This document shows, in pieces, positions 12,484-23,640 of a stretch of 64,000 nt of DNA. Within the stretch, counting starts at the first letter, position 1. The number at the start of each line of letters is the position of its first letter. The stretch comes from Cladopsammia gracilis (taxonomy: Eukaryota; Cnidaria; Anthozoa; Scleractinia; Dendrophylliidae): assembly GCA_022457155.1 (NCBI GenBank), contig JAJGOT010000114.1, positions 389,001 through 453,000 of the forward strand, in the 5' to 3' direction. Made by a program: the position numbers and the translations under genes. The notes below the pieces were generated by a model that made no database searches, was not told the origin of the DNA, and was given only the letters and a program-made list of their open reading frames with translations.

Positions 12484-12865
12484 AAGCTCTTTCAACGTTT
12501 GAAATCAATTCATATTTAGCACGGTGCCTTCTCTGCATAGATTACCAACCTAAGTTTGAAAAGCTCTTTCAACATTTGAAATCAATTCATATTTAGCACG
12601 GTGCCTTCTCTGCATAGATTACTAATCTAAGTTTAACAAGCTCTTTCAACGTTTGAAATCAATTTGTATTTAGCACGGTGCCTTCTCTGCATAGATTACC
12701 AACCTAAGTTTAACAAACTCTTTCAACGTTTGAAATCAGTTCGGCATATTTAACACGGTGCCTTCTCTTCATAGATCACCAACCTAAGTTTAACAAGCTC
12801 TTTCAACGTTTGAAATCAATTTGTATTTAGCACGGTGCCTTCTCCTCATAGATTCGTATGATCAT
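12484..12865. repeat. Tandem repeat, 77-bp unit, five copies
   Basis: The phrase AGCTCTTTCAACGTTTGAAA recurs at 12485, 12562, 12639, 12716 (variant) and 12796. TAGCACGGTGCCTTCTC is the most conserved part. Unit 4 is 3 bp longer. Confidence 0.95.
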
Positions 12866-13665
12866 GAAACAAAATGTAAACAATGACATCATCAAAGATT
12901 AGCTTATATAAGCCTGGATATTACTAAACAAGACGCCTGGAGGCGTTCACGCGGGATGTTTTGGTCGATATAAGCACTGATTAACTTTGAATGGCTACCC
13001 ATAGTCACCATCTGTTTATACTTACAAGCACGCACATGCGCAATCGCACTAAAGCTGTCTAGCCTCCCACATGAGTGGAAACTGTAGACTTTCGCCATTT
13101 AAACACAAGAGCAGAACTGTTAAGGGATTTACAGAGAAGGTCATTGAATATGCTGCCTGGGTCGTATTCTTTTTTTAAAAATTTATTTATATCTCACCTT
13201 TGACCATTTATCAGATTTCACTGGTACTTGTACTAACGATCAGCAATAGTTTTCATTGATTGTCTGCAGTAAAACGTTTACATTTTGCGTTCAAGCACAT
13301 TTATTATATCTGTGTTGCACTGTAGTATCAGTACTTAAAGGCAATTTACACGGTACAAGATTGCTTATATCCTTTAATGTAAAGCAAAGGGACAAAATCA
13401 TAGGTATTTCTGATAGATTGTTTAAGATCAATGTTTTCCAATCCACGGAAAATTCTAATGTTGTCTGTAACAGTCAAAAGCAAGTTGTGCCATGGACAAG
13501 GTTTTCAAGAACAGAAACAAATACTCGATTTAAACCTCGGAAAACAACTAGACCTTTTTGCTTTGGGAAAAAAATCTGTAACCATTCAGGACCATTTCTT
13601 CAGCCATTTGGTAAATCTGTTATTTGATTGTCAATCGCTTATTAAAAAGCTTGTACTTAAGTTGT
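12866..13665. other. No gene seen
   Basis: Two overlapping plus-strand frames of 123-124 codons (13256-13805) run into an inverted repeat and show no family features. The minus-strand frame at 13098-12904 is unrecognised. I treat all three as chance. Confidence 0.4.
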
Positions 13666-14137
13666 TCAAATCTTTTTGCCTTGGTAAACGCTGTTCAAAT
13701 TTCTACAATTTTCCCGCCAAAAGACTTAGAAAAAATACGGGCGCCCAAAATACGCATGCGCCGTTTTTTTTAAAAATTTTTTCAAAGCTACTTGTAATGT
13801 TGTAATAAATAATTAGAACAGTCAACAATAAAAGCTTAAAGAGTTGTTTCAATTTTATTGTATTTAATATTCTCTTTATTTATATTTTTCAATATCTTAA
13901 TTACACTTTTAACGTTGTATTGTATTTAATAAATAATTAGAAGTCAACAATAAAAGAGTTGTTTCAGTTTTATTGCATTCTCTCTCTTCTTTAATATCTT
14001 AATTAAATAAGTAAAAATCAGTTAACTAATTAAGGGTGTGACAATTTTTTCTTCAAAAATATACTAAGTCTTTTGGCGGGAAAATTGGATAAAATTTGCA
14101 CAGCGTTTCCCCTGGCAACAATTTTGCCAAAAAATTT
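13666..14137. mobile_element. Inverted-repeat element with internal duplication
   Basis: TTTTCCCGCCAAAAGACTTA near 13707 is the inverse of TAAGTCTTTTGGCGGGAAAA near 14068, within arms of about 75 bp that include GGTAAACGCTGT / ACAGCGTTTCCCC. Between the arms, a segment with AATAAATAATTAGAA and AGAGTTGTTTCA occurs twice (about 13806 and 13928). Confidence 0.75.
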
Positions 14138-14245
14138 AACGGGGCACCACTTGCAAATTTTAAAATCCAAAAAAAGTGTACAGCTTTAAATTTAAACCCG
14201 CCAAAAAATTATACAATATCTCGCGCAAAAAAACTCAAAATTTAA

Positions 14246-14462
14246 CGCTGGTTTTCACAAGCGACATAAGTATAAGCACGAACACAAGAAAAAGGAACAA
14301 ACTCGTTCTTATGTTGTCCTCAAAATGAATTAATGCGACATAAACAATCTTTGTGCCTATGTTTATGCCGTATCAATTCCTTCGAAGACAGAATAAGAAC
14401 AACAACTGTGTTCATTCTTCATATGTTTGTACTAATACTTCTGTCGCCAGTGAAAACCAGCC
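14246..14462. mobile_element. TTAA-flanked hairpin MITE, 217 bp
   Basis: TTAA (14242-14245) precedes CGCTGGTTTTCAC and GTGAAAACCAGCC precedes TTAA (14463-14466). The inverted similarity continues inward over much of the element. The termini differ from the GGTGGC family but the TTAA flank is the same. Confidence 0.8.
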
Positions 14463-14466
14463 TTAA

Positions 14467-15639
14467 AGATTTTGCACGAGACATGCAGTGAATTCATGGA
14501 GGATATTAAAAGAAACATGGCAAGCTCGTGAAAATTGTTTATATACTAGATAAAACGTTTTGGATAACGAAAATCATAGCTTAAGTTCTCGCATTGCTTT
14601 TCTAATTTCATTCGATAACAGACATTTTTAGATTTTTCATAGCTTGCCATGTTGCTTTTACTAACAACACCTTTAACTGTTGGCTGGTTTTCTTTGTAGC
14701 ACAAAAACAAATTGACTGAAAGTACGCATGCACTAAGCAGCAAAATGATCTTGAAATATGCTGAAATATGCTGAAATAGGAGCAAGTGAAATAATTTGGC
14801 ACATTCAACATACAATTGCTTGGCTCCATTTTCTTTCTAGAGATCCTGTTGCGCACGAGACCAATTTATGAAAATCAAACTAAAATGTTTCATACTGCAT
14901 GTGCTTCATCGAATGCCAACAGAAAAAGGTATTTTCCTCCACTAGCTTAATAACTAAATGTAAAAGAGCCCATTTATAACACCCAAAGTCTGGTTTTAAG
15001 ATTCACTCTTAAACATTTCTTTTTGTCAATTGCATGAATTTTTTTTACAAAAAAATAAACATGACTAAATGAAATCAAGGTTATACAGACCATGATAATA
15101 ATATACGGAACCAAAGTTTTTCTTTTCGTATCGTATTAATCAAACAATTTGATCTCCCAAGTTAACGCCAAATTATTCTTTGTAATAAACTGTGTGACTG
15201 AATTAATATTTTGCTCAGTAGTTTAAATTAGTGTCCAATAAAGCATGAGTTGACGTTTTAACCGAATGTTTTACAATCAGGAATTGAGATCATGATAAAA
15301 TCAAACTAACACAATATGCCAGTATTATGAGAGTTTTCATTTCATTCTCTTCAGTTTTAAAGATCCGAAACATCCATTGCAAAAGCACAGAAGACCACTC
15401 AAATAGCGGATGGTAAGCCTGTGGCATAGTTGTTGATTTTTTTAATTCCTGTTATAATGGTTTGAGAATTAAAATCAAGCAACCAAGAAAAAAACTTTGG
15501 TAAAAAAGGGTTAACTAAACTGTAAATGATTTGTTTGAAGACTTCAATGCAGTTGACTTCTAAACGTTATCTCTTTTTCTTCCTCAAAGGACAGCTTTTG
15601 TTTTTTTTCCGTTTGGTCTGTATAACCGGTCTATTTTGT
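14467..15639. other. No gene seen; diverged copy of a 17.9-18.4 kb repeat
   Basis: Around 14768-14870 the text matches the repeat units at 18078-18125 (shared TTCAACATACAATTG, then TTGGCTCC, then CACGAG.CCAATTT). The overlapping minus-strand frames of 82-89 codons lie in this repeat and are not taken as genes. Confidence 0.45.
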
Positions 15640-16245
15640 AGTCTGTCGAGCGTAATCTTCCGGGTTAGTGTAGCTCTGAAATGAACTGTTGTTGTTGACA
15701 ATGACCGACGCTTTAACAACCTGAGCAGAAGTCATCTTCAGCGTCATGTGAATTGTAAACTGTCAGTTGATGGTATTAACGTCTGGCTGTTGAAACTAAA
15801 GTCAGTGATTGGTGCGTTTCGATCCGTGCATTGATAGTGTAGTAGTGTAATTGGTGTTTCTGTTGGCAATAGTTCAGTGTCTGTTCTAGAGTGAGTCGTT
15901 TGTAGTAGTCCGTACTGTAGGTAACGCATTCGGCAGAGTCAAAGTCAATGTCAATTCTGCGATTTGTGTGTATACGGTGACTGTTCAGAAATGTGATGTT
16001 GACATCACCATTTTTCGTCGATCGTTTGTGTTCAGTCAGTCGTGTGTTCAAGTTCCTGGCAGCCACAGCATTTGATCTTGTATACTCCTTATCTGTCGCT
16101 AGGTTTGTCGTAAAGTAGTACTTTGCAATTTACATGACTCTGAAGATGACTTCCGCTCAGGTTGTCGAAACGTCAGCCATTGTCAACAACTGTTCTTTTC
16201 AGAACTACACTAACCCGGACGATTACACACGACAGACTACTGATA
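15640..16245 (-). mobile_element. Penelope-like element relic with GIY-YIG endonuclease remnant
   Basis: On the minus strand GVYKIKC (about 16088-16068) is followed, after a deletion and frameshift, by AARNLNTRLTEHKRSTKNGD and then CVTYSTDYYKRLTLEQTLN. This is the C-terminal GIY-YIG endonuclease of Penelope-like retroelements, lacking the YIG strand. Inverted copies of one sequence of about 105 bp flank it (15640-15745 and 16125-16245), each with the GTCGAAACGTCAG-type motif. It is a dead fragment with no reverse transcriptase nearby. Confidence 0.82.
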
Positions 16246-16523
16246 ATCGAAAATCAGTACCGGCTTTTCTCAAAACCAGACATAAGGGCTTTATAAATTA
16301 AGCTCCTAAATATACGTACGATCGACAAGAGAACATAGACACTCAATCTCAGGAAAAAGCTTTCTATTTAAAACCTAATATTCTTTTTAGCATGCCGGCG
16401 CCTAAGAAAATATTTTCCGTGGATTAAAAAAAAAAGTGAAAGTGATATAGAAAAAGCGCAACATGTAAAAGCCTTTGTTCTCTTGTCAATCAGTCGATAT
16501 AGATAACTTGTGAATAATTTTAA

Positions 16524-18670
16524 GGTGGCACTGACAGGCTACAAGTGTCTTTAAATACACACTGTATTCCCAATTGATTCCATGTTTAACACAATTCCAG
16601 GCTTTGGTTAAGGTGGCTCGACTGGATGTTTGGGGAGAGATACCCCTCGAGTTTGAGCATTAACTACGGCGCGACACCATTAACAATGCTATGGAAAATG
16701 GTCACCACAGCTGTATTAAATGAAGATGAAAACTTGTTAAGACCACTGTTGTATTAACATCGGAGTTGCCATAGCAACACAATGACGCCATGGCGTTTTT
16801 AACTTGCCGTCCCATTCAGTCTCGGCACCAGGAGATTTCTTCGGTAATTGCTTAAGGGAGCTTGTACTTCCCATAGCCGCCTCGATTATGACAAAGATTG
16901 AACAAATTCTATGAGTGTTTTGGAAATTTTTGGGTATGAAGTTTTGGGGATTATAAATACAGTGAAAAACATACTATCGACATAATTGGCTAATATGTAA
17001 AGAAAACGATGCGCTTTGGAAATACAGTTTCATCTCGTAATAGTTTGATAGTCCATCTGAGATCGTGTGTGAAAAGGTGAGGGTTATTGCTTTGGCGATT
17101 GCGAGAAAGAAAGATTTGATTGGTGTGCATTCCATTTTTGTATGTAGTTTGGTCTACGCCTACAAACGTGATGATAATTTGGAAATCGCTTGATAATTTT
17201 TTTTTGTAATTTGACAATCTCGAGATTAATCATCAAATTATACGGCCTGCAAGTTTTAAGGAGATTGAAAACATTTAAGGCAATAAAATCGGGCCTCCAA
17301 TGTACCAATTTTTCCTGCAGATTTTGTGTTTACAAGTGAGCGTCCTCATTATTCACGGGTATTGTTTTCAAGTTCCAAATGCACGTGCACAACTTTAGCC
17401 AAAAATTCATTTGCATCAAACAAAACGCTCGATTGCTTTCTGAAGAATGTTTTGAAATATGCTAAAAACTGGGTTGAGAATTGTAACAACATTACGCACT
17501 CGATGTCACGCTATTACGCTGTAAGGCAGGTTTGCCGAGGGTCTCTTTGTCCAGAAAACAAAAAGGTATTGAAAGTCTAAACCTACGTAAAAGCGTGACA
17601 TCGAGTGCGTAATGTTATTGCAATTCTCAATCCAGTTATTACCATAATCGTGGCGGCTATGGAAAGTACAAGCTCCCTAAAGCGATTACCGGAAAAACCT
17701 CCTGGAGCCGAGAAATAAGACAACAAGTAAAAAGCGTCATGGTGTCATTACGTTGCTATGGCAACTCCGATGTCAATATAACACTGGTCTTAACAAATTT
17801 TCATCTTTATCTGATACAGCTGCGGTGACCGTTTTTCCATAGCATTGTTAATGGTGTCGTAGTTGATGCCCAAACTTAGGGTGTATCGTCCCCAAAAATC
17901 CAGTCGAGCCACCTTAAATTGAAAAATAATTCAAATGAATTTGTCTTCTCAACTGAAATAATTTTGTAAATGAATGTTATGTTAGAACAGCCAAATTAAC
18001 CATAGAAAAATAATTTGTGTCCATTTTCATCCTAACGAAAGATAGAACTGTACAAGAGCCCAATTTCGGAGCCTGAAGTAAAATAATTTTAGAGTTTTCA
18101 ACATACAATTGATTGGCTCCGATCCATTTTTAACACAATGCCAGTCTTTGGTTAAATTGAAAAATAATTCAATAAAATTGCCTTCTCAATTAACTGAAAT
18201 AATTTTGTAAATGAAAGTTATTTTATAACTGACAATTTTGACATAAAAAAAAAATAATTTGACGTGTCCATTTTCATTCTAGTGATACATCGAATTGTGC
18301 ACGAGCCCAATTTTGGAGCAAGTACGTAAAATAATTTAAAGTTTTTGGCTCTAAGTTTGATACATGCAATGCCAGACTTGTTAAATTGAAAAATTAATGA
18401 ATAAAAATTTGCGTTCTAAATTAACTGAAATGTTTTTCATCTTGTTTCTGGAAAACTCACGAATTTGTGGACAAAATGCAAACTTTCAAATATAAAGATA
18501 ATGGAAAATATTTACTTTTGAACAACTAGTTTATACCAAATCGTACTTAATTTCAAAGTAAAAAATTATCGAGGAAAAAATGAAAAAAATATTTGGAAAA
18601 AAGTTGTTTTATAACAGCCAATGTGACCATGGAGACAAGTAATTTGATGTTGATACCTGTCAGTGCCACC
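16524..18670. mobile_element. Outer TTAA-flanked element (GGTGGCACTGACAGG termini), carrying a nested element
   Basis: TTAA|GGTGGCACTGACAGG begins at 16524 and CCTGTCAGTGCCACC|TTAA ends at 18670. Without the nested insert it would be about 840 bp. The interior consists of about three diverged units of about 230 bp that share TTGGTTAAATTGAAAAAT, CACGAGCCCAATTT and TTGGCTC. It is non-coding. Confidence 0.85.
16612..17913. mobile_element. Nested TTAA-flanked element (GGTGGCTCGACTGGAT termini), 1302 bp
   Basis: The termini GGTGGCTCGACTGGAT and ATCCAGTCGAGCCACC begin inverted arms of about 280 bp (sharing ATAGCCGCC, GAGTTGCCATAGCAAC and others), with a smaller inner inverted pair at 17480-17520 / 17588-17635. 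TTAA is present on both sides (16608-16611, 17914-17917). The uninterrupted target CTTTGGTTAAATTGAAAAAT survives in the neighbouring repeat unit at 18146. A 75-codon frame inside is not a gene. Confidence 0.9.
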
Positions 18671-21131
18671 TTAAAATACCCATCTCATCAACTGAGGTTA
18701 TAAAAGTACGTAACGTTTACAGCTACACGCTGAGCGATCGACCAAAGAAAATCATATTTCCTTTGTAAGTGAAGTTTCGTAAGCAATGATAATACAATTT
18801 GAAATTTGTTTTACATAAAGATATGTTCACCGAAAAAAAAAAACAAAAACAAGCTGTAAACTGAATCGTCAAATTATCAACTATATAAATCAAACGATCG
18901 CTCAACGCCCAAATGGTGGCTGAGATTAAATTAAAATTCTCAAGAAGTTTTTTAACCGAAGACCCTTCCTACCATTGCAAAACCTATGCAGCTGATTTCT
19001 TGATTTCAATATCCTCCGGTTCTTCATATCAATTGATGAGTAGATTAAGTCCATCAGCAGTCAGATCCGAGTTCGCTCTTCCTTAGAATTAAGACATTTG
19101 ATACAAATACAAACAACATTTTCAGCCACCATTTGTATATGAAATAAAAAGGTTCTTATCTTTGAAGAAATTCCTCCTGCTTTGTCCATTCCAGTTTGTC
19201 CTCTTGGCTTGTTTTTTAGCCCTCCATTTTCCTGATTTTTATGTTCTTTGAAGTTTCTGAAAATACAAATGAACGATTTATAAGATAAATGTTCAATTTT
19301 TATTTTACAGATGACTAAGGTTTGAATTTTAGATGCGCATGCGTGCATTGGACGTGATTTTCATCATAAGTTAACTGTCCGCAATCAAAGAATAGAATAT
19401 TTCTAAACAAAATTTCAAAATCTTGTTTCAGCATTAGCTCCTGGTTAAACTATACATTTTTTTATTTTCAAAGTGTATGCTGCAGCATGGACGAAGTTAA
19501 CCAGCCAGGTATTTGATTGAGGGCCAACTCCTTCGTTTATTGCACGACAAACGAAATACCAAAACACAGAGAAGACGTTGTAAGACGAAGACAAGCTCAA
19601 CGCACGTGTTCACTTCACCGAGCAAAATTTTATATTCTGTTACTGAACAAATGTATCTTTTAGCGAAGCGGTTCTTACCTTCCGTTGGAGTTGTAGGGCG
19701 GCTTTTTCCTTGGCGGTACGTCTTCCCGGAGTCTTCAAAGTTGATTCTAGAGCGCCAAAACGTTTTCAAACTTGCAACACATCTTCACAGGAGCACGACC
19801 TGCTTGACTTGCGGCGCGGGCGACGATTGTTTCATGAATATTGATGAGAGACTTGAGCCAATCGCTGAAAAATACATCAAAGGTTTTGGGATTAATAACG
19901 TTTGCACGCTTTTCTTTGTAGTCATGAAAGCGCCAAGAGTGAAAGAAAAGAAACACACGTGATAACAAATTAAAGTTTGCATTCAACAAGATATCAGTTT
20001 CTGAGAGAGGTATCAAGCAACAGAATACCATACATAATTTATCTAAGCTACTTCAATGCAGCAGTGAGAGAGAAGAACATCACCTTTTTGGGCATTTTGG
20101 ACGTAGTGCGCCTTTTGTTGAAGTAACTAGTATTTTTAAACCGGACGGGAGAGAAGAATATTAATTAACCCAAGAGCGTAAATCGAAAGGGGGGTGGGGG
20201 GGGGGGGGGGGAGGAATGCCAATCCCTCTTCATTATTTTTAATTCAATTTTTAGTGAATTTTATTTTGGGAATTAAGGACTCTTTTCTTCATTTTTGTTC
20301 CATAGAGCTGATTTTCTGGACTTCAAAATATCAATGATGACGGGAAAATAAATGACATTATATGACGTCATCATCGACGCATATCCAATTTATCATGTAA
20401 AGTACACAATGGGCTATCTACTGTGTAGAATGAAATTTTTGTGGTTTTTAATTTTTGCGGATTTGGAGGATTGCACTCAATCCACAAAAATAAGTTCCCG
20501 CAGACAAAAACTCTCGCAAAAATATTACTCCACAAAAATTTACCTCCTTCAGTCAGATAAAGAACTCTGCTTTTTAATGTAAACTTGCGTTACTGGGACG
20601 ATATCGGACGTAATTGTGAACTATTAACGTTGATTTTTCAACGAAAACCACCAATTTTTTTCAATAGTAATAACAGTTTTTTTCGCGAGCATGGCGGAGG
20701 GCAAGGAATATAATTTTTTGTTTGATTTTGTTGTAGCGTGGTTCTTTATGGCAGCATTATATCACCTTTGAATAGTTAATAGAATTCAGTTAAATGTCTC
20801 TAAGTAGAGCGTGCCGTAACTCAACAAGCAATAAAAGTTGAAACAGGAAAATATTAAGTTTCCTTCCTTGTTAATGTTCTGCTGCTTGAACAGGAAATCA
20901 CAAAACTGCATTGAAGAGGAAGAGCCTCTGGGCAAGAATGCAATTCCACAAAAGCCTGCTGTAAGAGAACTTCTGGTATCCAGAGTACCTGGGATGATTT
21001 CGCCACCTATAAACTGCATTGCCATTTCATAGAAGCCTGAAATGTAGTTTGAAATTTTGAGGGAAAGTTTTCCATATAACCCAACAATTAAACTAAACTA
21101 TGGACAAGTGAAGCAAAAGCCAGAACAAAAG
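18671..21131. other. No established gene; coding-like exon candidates only
   Basis: A G-tract lies at about 20186-20212. A plus-strand segment at 20890-21031, after an AG at 20889, stays open to a TAG and has Glu/Lys-rich, coding-like composition (ending SPPINCIAIS). On the minus strand a good donor AAG|GTAAGA lies at 19678 and an acceptor TTTTCAG at about 19260. I could not build a consistent model from them or recognise a family. Confidence 0.3.
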
Positions 21132-21467
21132 GGTCAGCATTAGATCCCATCCGCCTAAACTGCCTCGGACACTTATTTAGAATTATATAACGTAATGTCG
21201 ACACTTAGAATATTATTTTCAATAAATGTTAAGTGTTAAAAATAAAATCTAAAATCCCCACTCGGGATTGAACATGTGACCTCGGCTAGGCTTAGGCTTA
21301 CATAGCCTACCGTACCAGAGTACCACCTGGCTTCGTGGGTTGTTTAGGCCTAAATTTAACTAACTACTAACCCCAAACTCAACTGCAAGCCAACCAGTTA
21401 CTCCGTTATATAAGTCTCAAGAAGGTGTCTGAGGTGGTTAAGGCGGATGGAATCTGATGCTAACCGA
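21132..21467. mobile_element. Inverted-repeat element carrying a tRNA-like core
   Basis: Termini of about 60 bp are inverted: CATCCGCC..AACTGCCTCGGACAC on the left against GTGTCTGAGGTGGTTAAGGC on the right, then TTATATAACG / CGTTATATAAG. On the minus strand the core 21339-21256 resembles a degenerate tRNA: GGTGGTACTCTGGTA in the A-box position, an anticodon-like stem TAGGCT/AAGCCTA, and GTTCAATCC as a B box. Confidence 0.6.
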
Positions 21468-22080
21468 ACAAAAGAATGCCTAAGTAAAAACAATGGCACA
21501 TACACACATGTGCAAAAATAATGTTGGGTGTTATACTGAAATCTTGCCATTTTGAGGAATGCATGCCTGTTTTGTTTTTAATTGGCATGTTTCAAAAACT
21601 TGATTCAAGCTTAACTTCAGTCAAGCTGTCACAAGTGAATAAGTAACTGAATAAACAAACAATTGGAGGCTGGCTCTGTTTTATTTATCAAACCGTAAAT
21701 GGACTGACGAAATAAACAAGTATTTACAGTTAGGTATTCTGGGTTAACGTCGGTGCAAAAACCTGCCAAAACTCACGAGTGTGAAAACAAAGAAAACAAA
21801 CTGCATAAAACAATAGAGTGCAAGACAATAACAGGTAGAAAAGAAAGACAGGTTTTTACACCGAGGATGAAGCCAGAGTAAAGGTCCTGGGAACGAGGTT
21901 GGTATGCTAGAGTCTATTAAATTACATTACGCTCAGCGTTCTCCATTCAAAAATTCTATAAATTATTACGTACTGGGGGCGTTTAAAGGGGGAGTGGCGG
22001 ATGGATTCGCAGTCTCGGTTATTTGTCATGAGCGGTTCTTCGCGTCTCAGTTTTCTCGTGAAGCTTTATCTTAGTCTCTC
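21468..22080. other. No gene seen
   Basis: Ordinary intergenic sequence between two inverted-repeat elements, with no convincing frame or repeat. Confidence 0.5.
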
Positions 22081-22480
22081 CACAGGGAGCCCACACAAAC
22101 TGTGTGACCGTTGTTCGTATTTTTAAATTTAGAGGAAATGTATGGGAATATCGAAAAGGTTCACTTATCGTAATATACTGCGATGAATATTTACATACAA
22201 GATCAAAATAAACGTATTGTTACCTGAAATGTTGTGTTGTTGTTCTTATGACTTAAACGTCCGATAAAAAAACCCTTCAAATCGTTAAAATTCGCCGTTT
22301 TCAGCTACAAGAACGACAACACACAACATTTCAGGTAACAATACGTTTATTTTGATATTGTATGTAAATATTGATCGCAGTATATTACGATAAGTGAACC
22401 TTTTCGATATTCCCATACATTTCCTCTAAATTTAAAAATACGAACAACGGTCACACAGTTTGTGTCGGCTCCCTGTGGCC
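22081..22480. mobile_element. Foldback element, about 170-bp near-perfect arms
   Basis: CACAGGGAGCC at the left and GGCTCCCTGTG at the right enclose arms that match almost base for base (GTGTGACCGTTGTTCGTATT against AATACGAACAACGGTCACAC, and so on), with a spacer of about 50 bp near 22252-22300. Confidence 0.93.
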
Positions 22481-22800
22481 TCTCTCGGCCTCGCATTTTG
22501 AGTGTTGGGCTCGCAGAAAAAAAATATCTCGAATTATAAACGCAAAGCCTGAAAATCGGCGAATTATCTCTAAATCTTACGCTTGTTGGATCATGACCGC
22601 ATCGTCAGAACTCAGGAACAGCTGCAGTTTTGTTAACAGTTAATCACGAAACTTTCACGTCTCGGAGAACTTCGATATTGTTTTGGTTTCTTGAAAATCC
22701 CACCGTGATTCGCCATCATTGCCTAGAAAAACGTAAACCAATCAGAAGAGATGTAAGAATCAGGATCAATGAACCAATCAGCGGTCGATTTAGATCGCTA

Positions 22801-23015
22801 TGTCCCAGGGGTTTCTCCTCCCAAACCACCATTTTGAAAACCGAGAAGCCCCTGGGAAAAAGGTAGTGAGATCCCATTTTCGTCCCCAGAGCCGCTTGGC
22901 CCTCCTAACCAACGGAGCCTGGGTACGAGGACCAAGGGGCTTCTTGGTCCTCGTACTCAGGCTCCGGCGGTTAAGAGAGCCAAGCGGCTCTGTGGACGAG
23001 AATGGTAAGATCACC
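22801..23015. mobile_element. GC-rich hairpin element with adjacent small palindrome
   Basis: Arms 22866-22938 and 22942-23015 pair over AGAGCCGCTTGG / CCAAGCGGCTCT and GAGCCTGGGTACGAGGACCA / TGGTCCTCGTACTCAGGCTC. Just left, TCCCAGGGG...CCCCTGGGA (22803-22859) forms a second palindrome. The overlapping 76-78-codon frames on both strands mirror each other because of the palindrome and are not genes. Confidence 0.85.
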
Positions 23016-23288
23016 GAATGGATCAAGTAGGCCTTATACTTTGTAGTTCTTTAGAGGCGACACGAGCAATGGCATCACGTCGGTGGATTAAAGGAGGAGC
23101 ATAGTTCATTTTTCTTTTTTATAAGATCTCATTTGTAAAAATGAGTGTAAGTGTAACGTTTCGCACTAGGTCTTCTACTAATTTATTTCTAAAAGATCTT
23201 TTTGACGGGGCAGCGACGTCACAAGAGAGTATTCAGTGGGAACCTGGCCTGTCAATAATATTGTCCTCTCTTTCTTTTTCCTTTTAGT

Positions 23289-23340
23289 CAAGAGCGCTAG
23301 AAACGTCAGCTTTTGAATCTCTTTGCGGGGGCCAATTGAA
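23289..23340 (-). repeat. Dispersed repeat end, inverse of 985-1035
   Basis: AGCGCT.GAAACGTCAGC followed by TTTTGAATCTC and GGCCAATT is the reverse complement of the motif at 985-1035. It is a solo copy with no Penelope coding sequence beside it. Confidence 0.6.
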
Positions 23341-23410
23341 CTTGAACTCATAAAACGAAATTTTCATGTTTTACCTTTGTGCCAGTTGCTTGACCTATTT
23401 TCTTACGCTT

Positions 23411-23640
23411 GGCTAGCCTGCGTAGCTGGCGGTTTTCTTGTTTGCGCACGTGACGCTGGATTCGCGAGCAGCGAAGCCGCGAGGGAAGTCCCCTGACTCG
23501 TTCCCAATTCTCTCTCAATTAACGAGGGGAACGCGAGGGGTGATGGGAAGGAAAGAGAGGTCCCTTTCCTTTCCCTCCTGCCCATCACCCCTTGCGATGC
23601 CCTCGCCCTCGCGTTTCTCTCGTTCCTCGTCTATCCCGCG
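23411..23640. repeat. GC-rich inverted-repeat sequence
   Basis: CGAGGGGTGATGGG at 23534 is mirrored by CCCATCACCCCTTG at 23581, and GAACGCGAGGG by CCCTCGCGTTTC. It is much more GC-rich than its surroundings. Frames of 79-147 codons on the plus strand cross the palindrome and look spurious. Confidence 0.6.

Noticed and set aside
13256..13805. Two overlapping plus-strand frames of 123-124 codons
   Set aside because: Different frames over the same bases, no domain, no splice context, and the second enters an inverted repeat.
18715..18905. Inverted pair GCTGAGCGATCG / CGATCGCTCAACG
   Set aside because: Too short and imperfect to call an element.
19513..19962. 149-codon plus-strand frame
   Set aside because: No family resemblance, overlaps equally long minus-strand frames, and composition does not favour either strand.
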